Positions 47,244 through 55,026 of a stretch of 64,000 nucleotides of DNA are shown one piece after another. Both the position numbers and the translations under genes were made by a program. The notes beneath the pieces were generated by a model. That model made no database searches. It was not told the DNA's origin and saw only the letters and a list, made by a program, of their open reading frames with translations. Positions within the stretch are counted from its first letter, which is position 1. Every line of letters begins with the position of its first letter. Source of the DNA: JAHQVI01 sp963727575 (GTDB taxonomy: Bacteria; Pseudomonadota; Alphaproteobacteria; Rhizobiales; Rhodomicrobiaceae); contig CAVSIA010000026.1 in the NCBI GenBank assembly GCA_963727575.1, forward strand, positions 94,056-158,055, given 5' to 3'.

Positions 47244-48014
47244 ATGCCGCGCTTTGCCGCAAATCTGACGATGATGTTCAACGAGGTGCCGTTCCTGGAC
47301 CGCTTCGGCGCGGCGCGGCGGGCGGGATTTCGCGGGGTCGAGTATCTGTTCCCGTATGAGTTCGACCCGGCCGACATCCGAGCGCGGCTCGACGAGCACT
47401 GGCTGGAGCAGGCGCTGTTCAACACCTCGCCGGGCGATTGGGGCGCGGGCGAGCGCGGCGCCGCCGCCCTTCCTGGCGGCGAGGCGCGCTTCGCCGACGA
47501 TCTGGAGCAGGCGCTGCGCTACGCCGAAACGCTGCGCCCGCGCAACATCCACATCATGGCCGGGCTGGCGCAGGGCGCCGAGGCGCGCGCTGTCTATATC
47601 GAGAACCTGAAACGCGCCTGCGCCCGCGCGCCGGAGCAAGGCTTCGTCATCGAGCCGATCAACAGCCGCGACATTCCCGGCTATCATCTCGCCACGACGA
47701 CGGACGCCCGCGATGTCATCGAAAAGGTCGGTGCGCCGAACCTCCGCCTGCAGCTCGACCTCTATCACTGCCAGATCATGGAAGGCGACCTGACCCGGCG
47801 CATCGAGGCGCTTCAGCCGCTGATCGGCCATGTCCAGGTCGCGGGCGTCCCCGACCGACACGAGCCGGACGCGGGCGAAACCGACTTCCACCATCTGATG
47901 GGCACGCTCGACCGGATCGGCTACGCCGGCTGGGTCGGCTGCGAATATCGCCCCGCGGGCGCGACCGAGGCGGGTCTTGGCTGGTTCGCGCGCTACCAGG
48001 AGGCTGAAGCATGA
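47244..48014 (+). CDS. otnI: hydroxypyruvate isomerase family, 2-oxo-tetronate isomerase-like
   Basis: A 256-residue TIM-barrel of the Hyi/OtnI group: PRFAANLTMMFNEVPFLDRF at the start, FRGVEYLFPYEF, metal ligand Glu in FVIEPINSRDIPGY and in LQLDLYHCQIMEGD, HVQVAGVPDRHEPD, and CEYRPAG. Such enzymes isomerise 2-oxo-tetronate or hydroxypyruvate. The next gene, DenD-like, starts four bases before its stop. Neither OtnK nor OtnC is nearby, so the pathway end is unclear; the symbol is provisional. Confidence 0.8.
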   Translation: MPRFAANLTMMFNEVPFLDRFGAARRAGFRGVEYLFPYEFDPADIRARLDEHWLEQALFNTSPGDWGAGERGAAALPGGEARFADDLEQALRYAETLRPRNIHIMAGLAQGAEARAVYIENLKRACARAPEQGFVIEPINSRDIPGYHLATTTDARDVIEKVGAPNLRLQLDLYHCQIMEGDLTRRIEALQPLIGHVQVAGVPDRHEPDAGETDFHHLMGTLDRIGYAGWVGCEYRPAGATEAGLGWFARYQEAEA

Positions 48015-48976
48015 AAGTCCTCATCATCGGCGGCGGCGGGTTCCTCGGGCAGAAGCTGGCCGGGGCGCTTGCCGAGCGCGGCTCCCTGCGCGGTGCGCCG
48101 ATCTCGGAGATGACGCTCGCAGATCTTCACGCACCGCCCGCCGTCGCGGCGTCCTTCCCGGTGGTGACCTGCGCGGTCGACGTCACCAAGCCATCCCAGG
48201 CGCACACGCTGATCGCCGACCAGTTCGACGTCATCTACCATCTCGCGGCCATCGTCTCGGGCCAGGCCGAAGCCGAGTTCGACCTTGGCATGAACGTCAA
48301 CCTGCTCGGCTCGATGAACGTCTTCGAGGCGGCCCGCGCGCTGGGGACGAACCCGGTCTTGGTGTTCACCTCGTCCATCGCGGTCTATGGCGGCGAGGTT
48401 CCCGACCCGATCGAGGACTGGACGCATCTGAACCCGCAGACGTCCTACGGATCGCAGAAGGCCGCTGCCGAGGTGCTGCTCAACGACTTCTCGCGCAAGG
48501 GCTTCTTCGACGGACGCGCCCTGCGGCTGCCGACCATTTCGATCCGCCCGGGCAAGCCGAACAAGGCGGCGTCCTCGTTCATGTCGTCGATGTTCCGCGA
48601 GCCGCTTCAGGGGCAGGAGGCGGTGTGCCCGGTCGGCACCGATTACGAGCACTGGTTCCTGTCGCCGCGCCGCTGCATCGAGAATCTGGTGCTTGGCGCC
48701 GAGATCCCGGCGGCCGATTGGGGCGAGAACCGCTGCGTCATGCTGCCGGGCCGCACCTATTCGATCGGCGAGATGGTCGAGGCCATGCGCCGCGTCGCCG
48801 GCGACGAGCCGGTCAACCGCATCCGCTGGGAGCCCGACGCGCAGCTTCAGGCCATCGTGCTCGGCTGGAAGGCGCATTTCAATCCCGCCAAGGCGCTGAG
48901 GCTCGGCTTCAAGCGCGACGAAAGTTTTGAGGACAATGTCCGCTATTTTCTCGAGGACGATATCGTCCCCGCCTGA
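48011..48976 (+). CDS. denD: NAD-dependent epimerase/dehydratase, D-erythronate dehydrogenase-like
   Basis: A 321-residue extended SDR: KVLIIGGGGFLGQKLAGAL cofactor motif, YHLAAIVSGQAE with the family's VSG, catalytic Y-x3-K in SYGSQKAAAE, LRLPTISIRPGKPNKAASSF, typical of DenD. DenD oxidises D-erythronate to 2-oxo-tetronate, the substrate of OtnI encoded just upstream with a four-base overlap. The pairing strengthens both calls; actual substrate may be another four-carbon acid. Confidence 0.85.
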   Translation: MKVLIIGGGGFLGQKLAGALAERGSLRGAPISEMTLADLHAPPAVAASFPVVTCAVDVTKPSQAHTLIADQFDVIYHLAAIVSGQAEAEFDLGMNVNLLGSMNVFEAARALGTNPVLVFTSSIAVYGGEVPDPIEDWTHLNPQTSYGSQKAAAEVLLNDFSRKGFFDGRALRLPTISIRPGKPNKAASSFMSSMFREPLQGQEAVCPVGTDYEHWFLSPRRCIENLVLGAEIPAADWGENRCVMLPGRTYSIGEMVEAMRRVAGDEPVNRIRWEPDAQLQAIVLGWKAHFNPAKALRLGFKRDESFEDNVRYFLEDDIVPA

Positions 48977-48991
48977 TCAAGGAGAAATTTC

Positions 48992-49738
48992 ATGGGTGAA
49001 TCGCTTGTCGTTCTCGTAACGGGAGCAAGCCAGGGCATCGGCGCGGCGACGGCGCGGGCCTTCGCCAATGCCGGCCACAAGGTCGTGCTGGCCGCGCGCG
49101 GCCGGGAGAAGCTGGAGAGCGTCGCCTCGGAAGCTGGCGCGAATGCGATGCCGGTCGTGTGCGACGTCTCCGACCCGTCATCGGTGGAGGCGCTGTTCGC
49201 GCGCATCGGCGAGGCGCACGGCCGGCTCGACGCGGTGTTCAACAATGCCGGGGTCAACGTGCCGCCGCGCGATGTCGGCGACACGCCGTGGGAGGATTGG
49301 CGCAAGGTCGTCTCGATCAATCTCGACGGCGCGTTCCTGATCGCCAGCGGCGCGTTCCGGATGATGAAGTCGCAGTCGCCGCAGGGCGGCCGGATCATCA
49401 ACAACGGCTCGATCTCGGCCCACGCCCCGCGCTACAATTCGGTGCCTTACACTGCCTCGAAACACGCCATCACCGGGCTCACCAAGACCATTTCGCTCGA
49501 CGGGCGGCCCTATAACATCGCCTGCGGCCAGATCGACATCGGCAATTGCGCCTCGGAGATGACCGAGCGCATGTCGAAAGGCGTGCCCCAGGCCGACGGC
49601 ACGCTGAAGCCGGAGCCGACCATGGATGTCCGCTACGTCGCGGACGCGGTGCTGCGCATGGCCGAGCTGCCGCTGTCCACCAACGTGCTGTTCCAGACCA
49701 TCATGGCAACCAACATGCCGTTCGTCGGCAGGGGGTGA
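48992..49738 (+). CDS. SDR family oxidoreductase
   Basis: A 248-residue SDR with TGASQGIGAATARAF, NNAGVNVPP, catalytic Ser in NGSISAHAP and Y-x3-K in PYTASKHAI. The Arg after strand 2 (AARGREK) suggests NADP. It lies 15 bases after the DenD-like gene and 4 bases before the VOC gene, in the sugar-acid run. Specific substrate not recognised. Confidence 0.85.
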   Translation: MGESLVVLVTGASQGIGAATARAFANAGHKVVLAARGREKLESVASEAGANAMPVVCDVSDPSSVEALFARIGEAHGRLDAVFNNAGVNVPPRDVGDTPWEDWRKVVSINLDGAFLIASGAFRMMKSQSPQGGRIINNGSISAHAPRYNSVPYTASKHAITGLTKTISLDGRPYNIACGQIDIGNCASEMTERMSKGVPQADGTLKPEPTMDVRYVADAVLRMAELPLSTNVLFQTIMATNMPFVGRG

Positions 49739-49742
49739 CCCG

Positions 49743-50120
49743 ATGAAACTCGATCACGTCAACATCCGCACCGCCAGCCTCGACGAGATGCGCGGCTGGT
49801 ATGTGCGCGTGCTGGGGCTGACGGACGGCTGGCGGCCGCCCTTCGCCTTTCCGGGGGCGTGGCTCTATGCGGGCGACGATCCGATCGTGCATCTGGTCGG
49901 CGTCGATCCCGCGCACAGCTCCGACGCGGTCAATCTGCGGCTGGAGCATTTCGCGCTCCAGGGCGACGATCTGGAGGTCTTCCGCGCCCGTCTCGCCGCC
50001 GAAGGCGTCGCCTCCCGCGAAGGCCGCGTTCCGGGTACGGACATTCTCCAGATCAACGTCTACGACCCGGACGGCAACCACATTCATGTGGACTTCCGCA
50101 CCGGCGAGACGGCGGGCTGA
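49743..50120 (+). CDS. VOC family (glyoxalase/bleomycin-resistance fold) protein
   Basis: A 125-residue vicinal-oxygen-chelate protein: MKLDHVNIRTASLDEMRGWY with a metal His, LRLEHFALQGDD, and DPDGNHIHVDF with the C-terminal metal residues. Could be a lactoylglutathione lyase-like, epimerase or dioxygenase-like enzyme; not determined. It is preceded by four bases after the SDR stop, so part of the same transcript. Confidence 0.85.
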   Translation: MKLDHVNIRTASLDEMRGWYVRVLGLTDGWRPPFAFPGAWLYAGDDPIVHLVGVDPAHSSDAVNLRLEHFALQGDDLEVFRARLAAEGVASREGRVPGTDILQINVYDPDGNHIHVDFRTGETAG

Positions 50121-50128
50121 AGGCGGGG

Positions 50129-50569
50129 ATGGTCGCAAAGAAGGCCGCCGGCAAACTGGCCGCTGCGAAGCCGGCGCTCCTCGCGGGCGGCAACCCGCAG
50201 ATCGCCAAGGGCGACGGCGACGCTCCCGTCCAGGCTTACATCGCGGCCATGCCTGGCTGGAAACAGGGCGTCGGGCGCCGCCTCGACGCGCTCATCACGC
50301 GCACCGTCCCCGGCGTGCACAAGGCGGTCAAATGGAACTCGCCCTTCTATGGCGTCGATGGCCAGGGCTGGTTCCTCAGCTTTCATTGCTTCACCAAGTA
50401 CGTGAAGGTGGGGTTCTTCCGTGGCGCATCGCTACGCCCCTTGCCGCCCGGCGGGTCCAAAATCAAGGACATGCGCTACGTCCATATTCAAGAGGACGAC
50501 GAGTTCGACGAAGCTCAGTTCGCTGACTGGGTGATGCAGGCTAGCGATTTGCCGGGGGAACGGATTTGA
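50129..50569 (+). CDS. DUF1801 domain protein
   Basis: A 146-residue protein with a Lys/Ala-rich N-terminus (KKAAGKLAAAKPAL) and a DUF1801/YdhG-type domain: VQAYIAAMPGWKQGVGRRLDAL, KAVKWNSPFYGVDGQGWFLSFHCF, KYVKVGFFRGASL. The family has an SH3-like/YdhG fold of unknown biochemical role. It starts eight bases after the VOC gene and is the last gene before the IS-rich zone. Confidence 0.8.
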   Translation: MVAKKAAGKLAAAKPALLAGGNPQIAKGDGDAPVQAYIAAMPGWKQGVGRRLDALITRTVPGVHKAVKWNSPFYGVDGQGWFLSFHCFTKYVKVGFFRGASLRPLPPGGSKIKDMRYVHIQEDDEFDEAQFADWVMQASDLPGERI

Positions 50570-50803
50570 GCGGCTGGTAGCGAGGCCGCTGCGTGTCGTG
50601 AGGGAAGCTAAAATTCGGAGACGAGATCATTGCTGTGATGGCCGCACACGGTCCACGGGCCTTCCGGCTCCTGTAGGTCTCACAGCCACACGCCTGAGCA
50701 TTGCGCTGATTTAGCGCCTAGGCGGGTGTTTGTCGGGATGCTGCCGTGTCGGCCCCGTCGCGCCCACCTTTCCAACCATTGGTCTAGACACGAGATAAGG
50801 CAA

Positions 50804-51259
50804 ATGGACGTGAGAAACATATCGCTTGAACCCAAACTTCTTGGATTTTGGACGCGGTGCATCCGCGAGACTGCGCAATGGTCCCAGGAAGCCCTGGCGG
50901 CATCTTCAAACCTGGATGTAAGAACGATACAGCGGATAGAGGCCGGCAAGCCCTCGAGCCTAACGACACGTCGCAGCCTTGCCCGCGGGCTTGGTTACGA
51001 CAACCGGGACATCTTCGATGATCCCAAATTCATCCAAACCGTCCACAAATTGTTGGACGGATTTCAGGAGGCGCACAGGAACGAATTCGAAAAGCAGTTT
51101 CCCGACCACGTATCTGTGAAAACCACAGTTGTCTCGAGCGGCGAGGCTCTTGGGAGAATTGTGGAATGTTCAGAGGCGTATGTATTCCACTCGGACGACG
51201 AAATCTCAGCGGAGGCGAAGCAAGTTTCGGCCACTATATTCGATTATCTAAGAGCCTGA
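50804..51259 (+). CDS. XRE-type helix-turn-helix protein, C-terminus altered by IS5
   Basis: A 151-residue protein with an HTH (IRETAQWSQEALAASSNLDVRTIQRIEAG) and an acidic helical C-terminal part ending VSATIFDYLRA. The stop TGA at 51257-51259 lies within the IS5 terminal repeat; in the IS-free sequence the reading would continue into AACATCATGTAG, adding Asn-Ile-Met. The ATG at 50804 with AAGG just upstream is preferred to an upstream frame start at 50726. Base composition is lower in GC than the core genes, suggesting acquired DNA. Confidence 0.78.
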   Translation: MDVRNISLEPKLLGFWTRCIRETAQWSQEALAASSNLDVRTIQRIEAGKPSSLTTRRSLARGLGYDNRDIFDDPKFIQTVHKLLDGFQEAHRNEFEKQFPDHVSVKTTVVSSGEALGRIVECSEAYVFHSDDEISAEAKQVSATIFDYLRA

Positions 51260-52194
51260 CCAGAAAGTTCTTAAGTCCTGAGAATCGGTTGTGATTCTGT
51301 ATGTAGCAGCCGAATCAGAGGGGGCTGCCATGTGGACCGAGGAAGCGCGCATCAAGCATGAACCGCGTACGGATCGTTATCCGAGCGACATCACCGATGC
51401 CGAGTGGGCGTTGATCGCGCCGATGATCCCGCCGCCGCGCCGCGGCGGGCGACCGCGCGACACCAATATGCGCGAGGTGTTCAACGCGGTGCGCTATGTG
51501 CTGCGCACCGGCTGCCAATGGCGGCAGCTGCCGAAATGCTTCCCGCCTCGTTCGACGGTCTACAATTACTTCTGGGAGTGAACTCGCTACGGCGTGCTCG
51601 ACCGCATCCATCACACACTGCTCGTCCGGTGCCGCGAGGCGGAAGGGCGCGAGCCGTCTCCGACCGTCGCCATCATCGATACACAGGCCGTGAAGGCCAC
51701 GGAAAAAGGGGGGCCAACGCCGATCCGGTCGGCTACGACGCAGGCAAAAAGACCAAGGGCATCAAGCGGAACGCGCTCGTCGATACCATCGGGCTGCTGC
51801 TCGGCATCGAGGTGATCCCGGCCAGCGCGCAAGATCGCGATTGCGCCGCCAGCCTCATCCGCAGGACGCGCCGCCTGTTCCCGTTCATCACCAAAATCTT
51901 CGCCGATGGCGGATATGCCAGCCGCAAGCTCAATGCTGAACTCGCAGCCCAACCTGTTACACTCGAGATCGTCAAACGTACCGACAAGGATGGTGGCTTC
52001 AAAGTCATCCGACGACGCTGGGTGGTCGAGCGTACCTTCTCCTGGCTTCGTCGCAATCGTCGGCTTATGGCGCATTACGAAGCCCTCGCCAGCAGCTCTG
52101 AGGGCTTCGCCAAGCTCGCCATGATCTCCGTCATGATCAAACGGCTGACCGACACAAAGCCCCAAACCCGCTCGTAAACTTCAAAGTCAGGCTC
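51252..52194 (+). mobile_element. IS5-family insertion sequence
   Basis: Ends are inverted repeats starting GAGCCTGAC at the left (51252) and, read inward, GAGCCTGAC at the right (52194), with AAAGTT/GAAGTT matching further in. Length of 943 bases fits small IS5-group elements. AGAGCC occurs as a direct repeat at 51251-51256 and 52195-52200, overlapping the left end. It has landed at the end of the XRE gene. Confidence 0.75.
51330..52177 (+). pseudogene. IS5-family DDE transposase, nonsense plus frameshift
   Basis: Transposase of about 282 residues: N-terminal DUF4096-type domain (SDITDAEWALIAPMIPPPRRGGRPR), then DDE residues in VAIIDTQAVKA, KIFADGGYASR and VVERTFSWLRRNRRL. A TGA at 51579-51581 replaces an expected Trp codon (WE-W-TRYG). 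A second break lies at the six-G run 51708-51713, where one more G would restore KGGANADPVGYDAGK. The G-run could be a programmed slip site as in some IS5 relatives, but the nonsense codon makes this copy inactive unless it is a sequence error. Confidence 0.8.
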
Positions 52195-52286
52195 AGAGCC
52201 AACATCATGTAGCCGAATGCAAGCAATGCGTATGCCACCCTCTTATTCAATCCGAAGCAATACAAAATGCAAATAGTGGCGATAAA
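52195..52286 (-). pseudogene. fragment of a membrane protein gene caught between IS5 and IS21
   Basis: About 90 bases read on the minus strand as FIATICILYCFGLNKRVAYA followed by LLAFGYMMLA, a hydrophobic segment with non-random composition. IS21 has removed its 5' part. Without IS5 the frame would end at a TAA in the XRE gene region, so the two genes overlapped tail to tail. Family unknown. Confidence 0.4.
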
Positions 52287-52291
52287 TGCTG

Positions 52292-52430
52292 ATTCCGGGC
52301 TGAATGCGCCCAGCATTCCGAGATGAAGCCGCCCATCATTCCGACGTGAAGTCGCCCACGATTCCGGGATGATCGCGCCCACCTATTCCGAGAAATCCTC
52401 GCCCACCATTCCGGGATAAATCCGCCCGGT
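52292..52430 (+). repeat. IS21 left-end iterons (six copies, about 23-bp period)
   Basis: ATTCCG begins at 52292, 52315, 52338, 52361, 52385 and 52408, each followed about 10 bases later by CGCCCA or CGCCCG. The spacing of 23-24 bases puts them two helical turns apart. They are likely IstA binding sites. Confidence 0.85.
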
Positions 52431-52500
52431 CGTGCGAGGGGGCCGGATGCCTCTGCTGGCCCGATTAGGGTTCGCTCCTTTGCACGCCAAAGGAGAGACC

Positions 52501-54051
52501 ATGCCAGCGGAGAGGATCACCATGCGCCAGGTGCGCGAGATTTTACGATTGCTATCGGTTGGAGACGTGCCGATCCGGGAGATTGCCCGGCGGACTGGCG
52601 CCGCACCGTCGACGATACGGGCGACGATCAAGCGGATCGCCGCGGCGGATCTAAGCTGGCCGCTGCCCGAAGGGGTCAGCGACGGCGAGCTTGAGGCCCG
52701 GCTTTACAGCAATGCGGGCAAGAAGCGGGGCCATCGCCGCTGCGTGGAACCCGACTGGGCCGCCCTGCACCGCGAACTCAAGCGCAAACATGTGACGCTG
52801 TCGATCCTGTGGGACGAATATATCGAGCAGTACCCGGACGGATTTCGCTATTCGCGTTTTTGCGAGCTCTATCGCTCCTGGGAAGGCAATCTTCCGGTGA
52901 CGATGCGCCAGACGCATCTGGGCGGGGAGAAGCTGTTCGTCGATTACGCCGGCGATACGGCGCCGGTGATCGTCAACCGGCTCACCGGCGAAACGCGCGC
53001 CGCCCAGATTTTCGTCGCGGTGATGGGCGCATCGAACCTCACCTATGCGGAGGCGACCTGGAGCCAGAGCCTGCCGGACTGGATCGCTGCGCACACACAC
53101 GCTTTCGAGATGATCGGCGGCGTGCCGAAGCTGCTGGTGCCGGACAACACCAAAGTGGCGGTCATCAAGGCCTGCCGCTACGACCCGCAGGTGAACCGCA
53201 CTTATGCGGAGATGGCGGACCATTACGATATCGGCATCCTGCCGGCCAGGCCACGAAAGCCCCGCGATAAAGCAAAAGTTGAAGCCTGCGTTTTGATCAT
53301 TGAGCGCTACCTGCTGGGCCGCCTGCGTCATCGGCGCTTTTACACCCTGGCGGAGCTGAACCAGGCTATCCAGATCATGCTTGTCGATATCAACGAGCAG
53401 CGCCCCTTGCGCCGCCTTGGCGTCACGCGCCGCAAGCTGTTCGAAGATCTCGACCGGCCAATGCTCAAGCCATTGCCGGCGGAGCCTTATGTCTATGCCG
53501 AGTGGCGTCTGCGCCGGGCCGGCCTCGACTATCATGTCGAGGTCGGGGACCATTACTACAGCGTGCCCTACCGCTTCGCCAACGAGGAGCTCAGCGTCCG
53601 GATCACGGCCCGCACCGTCGAGGTGTTCCGCAAGGGCGAGCGTATCGCCGCGCATCAGCGCAACTCCGGCAACCACAAGCACACCACCGTCAACGAGCAT
53701 ATGCCGTCCAGCCACCGGCGTTTCGCCGACTGGACCATCGAGCGCCTCCGCCGCGAGGCTTCGGCCGTCGGCGCATCCACGGAAATGCTCTGTGAACTGA
53801 TCCTCGAAAGCCGGCGTCATCCCGAACAGGGCTTTCGCGCCTGCCTGGGCATCATCCGGCTGGTCAAATCCTATGGCCGGGAGCGCGTCGAAGCTGCCTG
53901 TCTGCGAGCGCTGGAAATCGGTGCCCGCACCTATCGATCCGTCAAGTCCATCCTCGACAACAATCTCGATCGCCAGGCCGCCGCCAAGCACGGCACGGAC
54001 GCTCCGGCGATCGTCCATACCAACATCCGTGGTCCGCGTTACTACCACTGA
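52501..54051 (+). CDS. istA: IS21 family transposase IstA
   Basis: A 516-residue transposase with an N-terminal HTH (VGDVPIREIARRTGAAPSTIRATIKR), an rve DDE core (KLFVDYAGDTAPV; LLVPDNTKVAV; the Glu in AKVEACVLIIERYLLG), and the basic C-terminal IstA domain. AAAGGAGAGACC precedes the ATG at 52501, so longer upstream frames are rejected. Intact. istB follows after 82 bases. Confidence 0.93.
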   Translation: MPAERITMRQVREILRLLSVGDVPIREIARRTGAAPSTIRATIKRIAAADLSWPLPEGVSDGELEARLYSNAGKKRGHRRCVEPDWAALHRELKRKHVTLSILWDEYIEQYPDGFRYSRFCELYRSWEGNLPVTMRQTHLGGEKLFVDYAGDTAPVIVNRLTGETRAAQIFVAVMGASNLTYAEATWSQSLPDWIAAHTHAFEMIGGVPKLLVPDNTKVAVIKACRYDPQVNRTYAEMADHYDIGILPARPRKPRDKAKVEACVLIIERYLLGRLRHRRFYTLAELNQAIQIMLVDINEQRPLRRLGVTRRKLFEDLDRPMLKPLPAEPYVYAEWRLRRAGLDYHVEVGDHYYSVPYRFANEELSVRITARTVEVFRKGERIAAHQRNSGNHKHTTVNEHMPSSHRRFADWTIERLRREASAVGASTEMLCELILESRRHPEQGFRACLGIIRLVKSYGRERVEAACLRALEIGARTYRSVKSILDNNLDRQAAAKHGTDAPAIVHTNIRGPRYYH

Positions 54052-54133
54052 GCGGGTTCGGCCCTTCCGGCCAACACCCGCGGGCGGAAGGGCCTGTGGA
54101 GACTTTGCGGGTTGAACTCCAAGGGAAAAAGAC

Positions 54134-54880
54134 ATGCTCAATCATCCAACCCTCGACCGGCTCAACGAACTGGGCCTGTTCGGCATGGCCAAGGCCTTTG
54201 CCGAGATCATGGCATCGGGCGAAGCGGCGACCCTCACGGTCGCTGAAGGGCTTGGCCTGCTGCTCGACCGGGAGACCAGCTACCGCCACGACAAGCGGCT
54301 GGCCTCGCGGTTGAAGTACGCCAAATTAAGACACCAGGCCGTCGTCGAGGACGTCGACTACCGCATCCCCCGCGGCCTCGACCGCGCGCTGTTCCAGAAG
54401 CTCATCGCGGGCGATTGGATCGACGCCCACGACAACATTATCTTTAGCGGCGAAACGGGCCTGGGAAAGTCCTGGCTGGCCTGCGCGCTTGGCCATAAGG
54501 CCTGCCGGGACAACCGCTCGGTCCTGTACCAGCGCGTTCCAAAACTGTTCGGTGAGCTGGCGCTCGCGCGCGGCGATGGCCGCTACGCCCGGCTCATGAA
54601 GACGCTGACGCGCGTCGAAATCCTCATCCTCGATGATTGGGGACTTCAACCCCTCGACACCGCGGCTCGCCATGACCTCTTGGAGATTGTCGAGGAACGT
54701 CACGGCCGCCGCTCGACCATCATCACCAGTCAGCCACCCGTCGAGCAATGGCACGCCCTGATCGGCGATCCCACCTACGCCGACGCCATTCTGGACCGTC
54801 TCGTCCACAACGCGCACCGGATCGACCTCGCCGGCGAGAGCATTCGCAAAACCCGGTCACGCGCCGCAAAGAAGGATTGA
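54134..54880 (+). CDS. istB: IS21 family helper ATPase IstB
   Basis: A 248-residue AAA+ helper. Its Walker A-like motif reads GETGLGKSWLACALG, Walker B is ILILDDWGLQPLD, and TSQPPVEQWHALIGD follows. The N-terminus LNHPTLDRLNELGLFGMAKAF is standard for IstB. AAGGGAAAAAG upstream supports the start. Intact, so the element could be active. Confidence 0.94.
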   Translation: MLNHPTLDRLNELGLFGMAKAFAEIMASGEAATLTVAEGLGLLLDRETSYRHDKRLASRLKYAKLRHQAVVEDVDYRIPRGLDRALFQKLIAGDWIDAHDNIIFSGETGLGKSWLACALGHKACRDNRSVLYQRVPKLFGELALARGDGRYARLMKTLTRVEILILDDWGLQPLDTAARHDLLEIVEERHGRRSTIITSQPPVEQWHALIGDPTYADAILDRLVHNAHRIDLAGESIRKTRSRAAKKD

Positions 54881-54947
54881 CCGCCGCCAAAACCGACGTC
54901 AGATTTTAACCGCCAGCGAGGCTCCGTGCCCCCGGGCGAGATCATCT

Positions 54948-55026
54948 CGGAATCATGGGCGAGATGAAATCGGAATGGTGGGCGAGTTCAAATCGGAATA
55001 GGTGGGCGACTTCGTCGGAATCCGCA
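54948..55026 (-). repeat. IS21 right-end iterons (four inverted copies)
   Basis: CGGAAT, the complement of the left-end ATTCCG, begins at 54948, 54971, 54994 and 55016 with 22-23-base spacing, and each is followed upstream by TGGGCGA or similar. These mirror the left-end array. Confidence 0.85.

Larger units (their letters stand above)
52287..55026 (+). mobile_element. complete IS21-family element
   Basis: About 2.74 kb with istA, istB and TG...CA tips (TGCTGATTCCG on the left, TGCGGATTCCG reading inward from the right). Both ends carry iterated terminal sites, six at the left and four at the right, as is typical of IS21. The right tip cuts a flavin monooxygenase gene. The left flank is unrelated to that gene and no target duplication is evident, so the neighbourhood was rearranged after or during insertion. 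Confidence 0.88.

Noticed and set aside
52292..52430. Possible CRISPR array (six regular repeats)
   Set aside because: Repeat units abut with no unique spacers of constant length, an inverted set occurs at the other end, and istA/istB lie between; these are IS21 terminal iterons.
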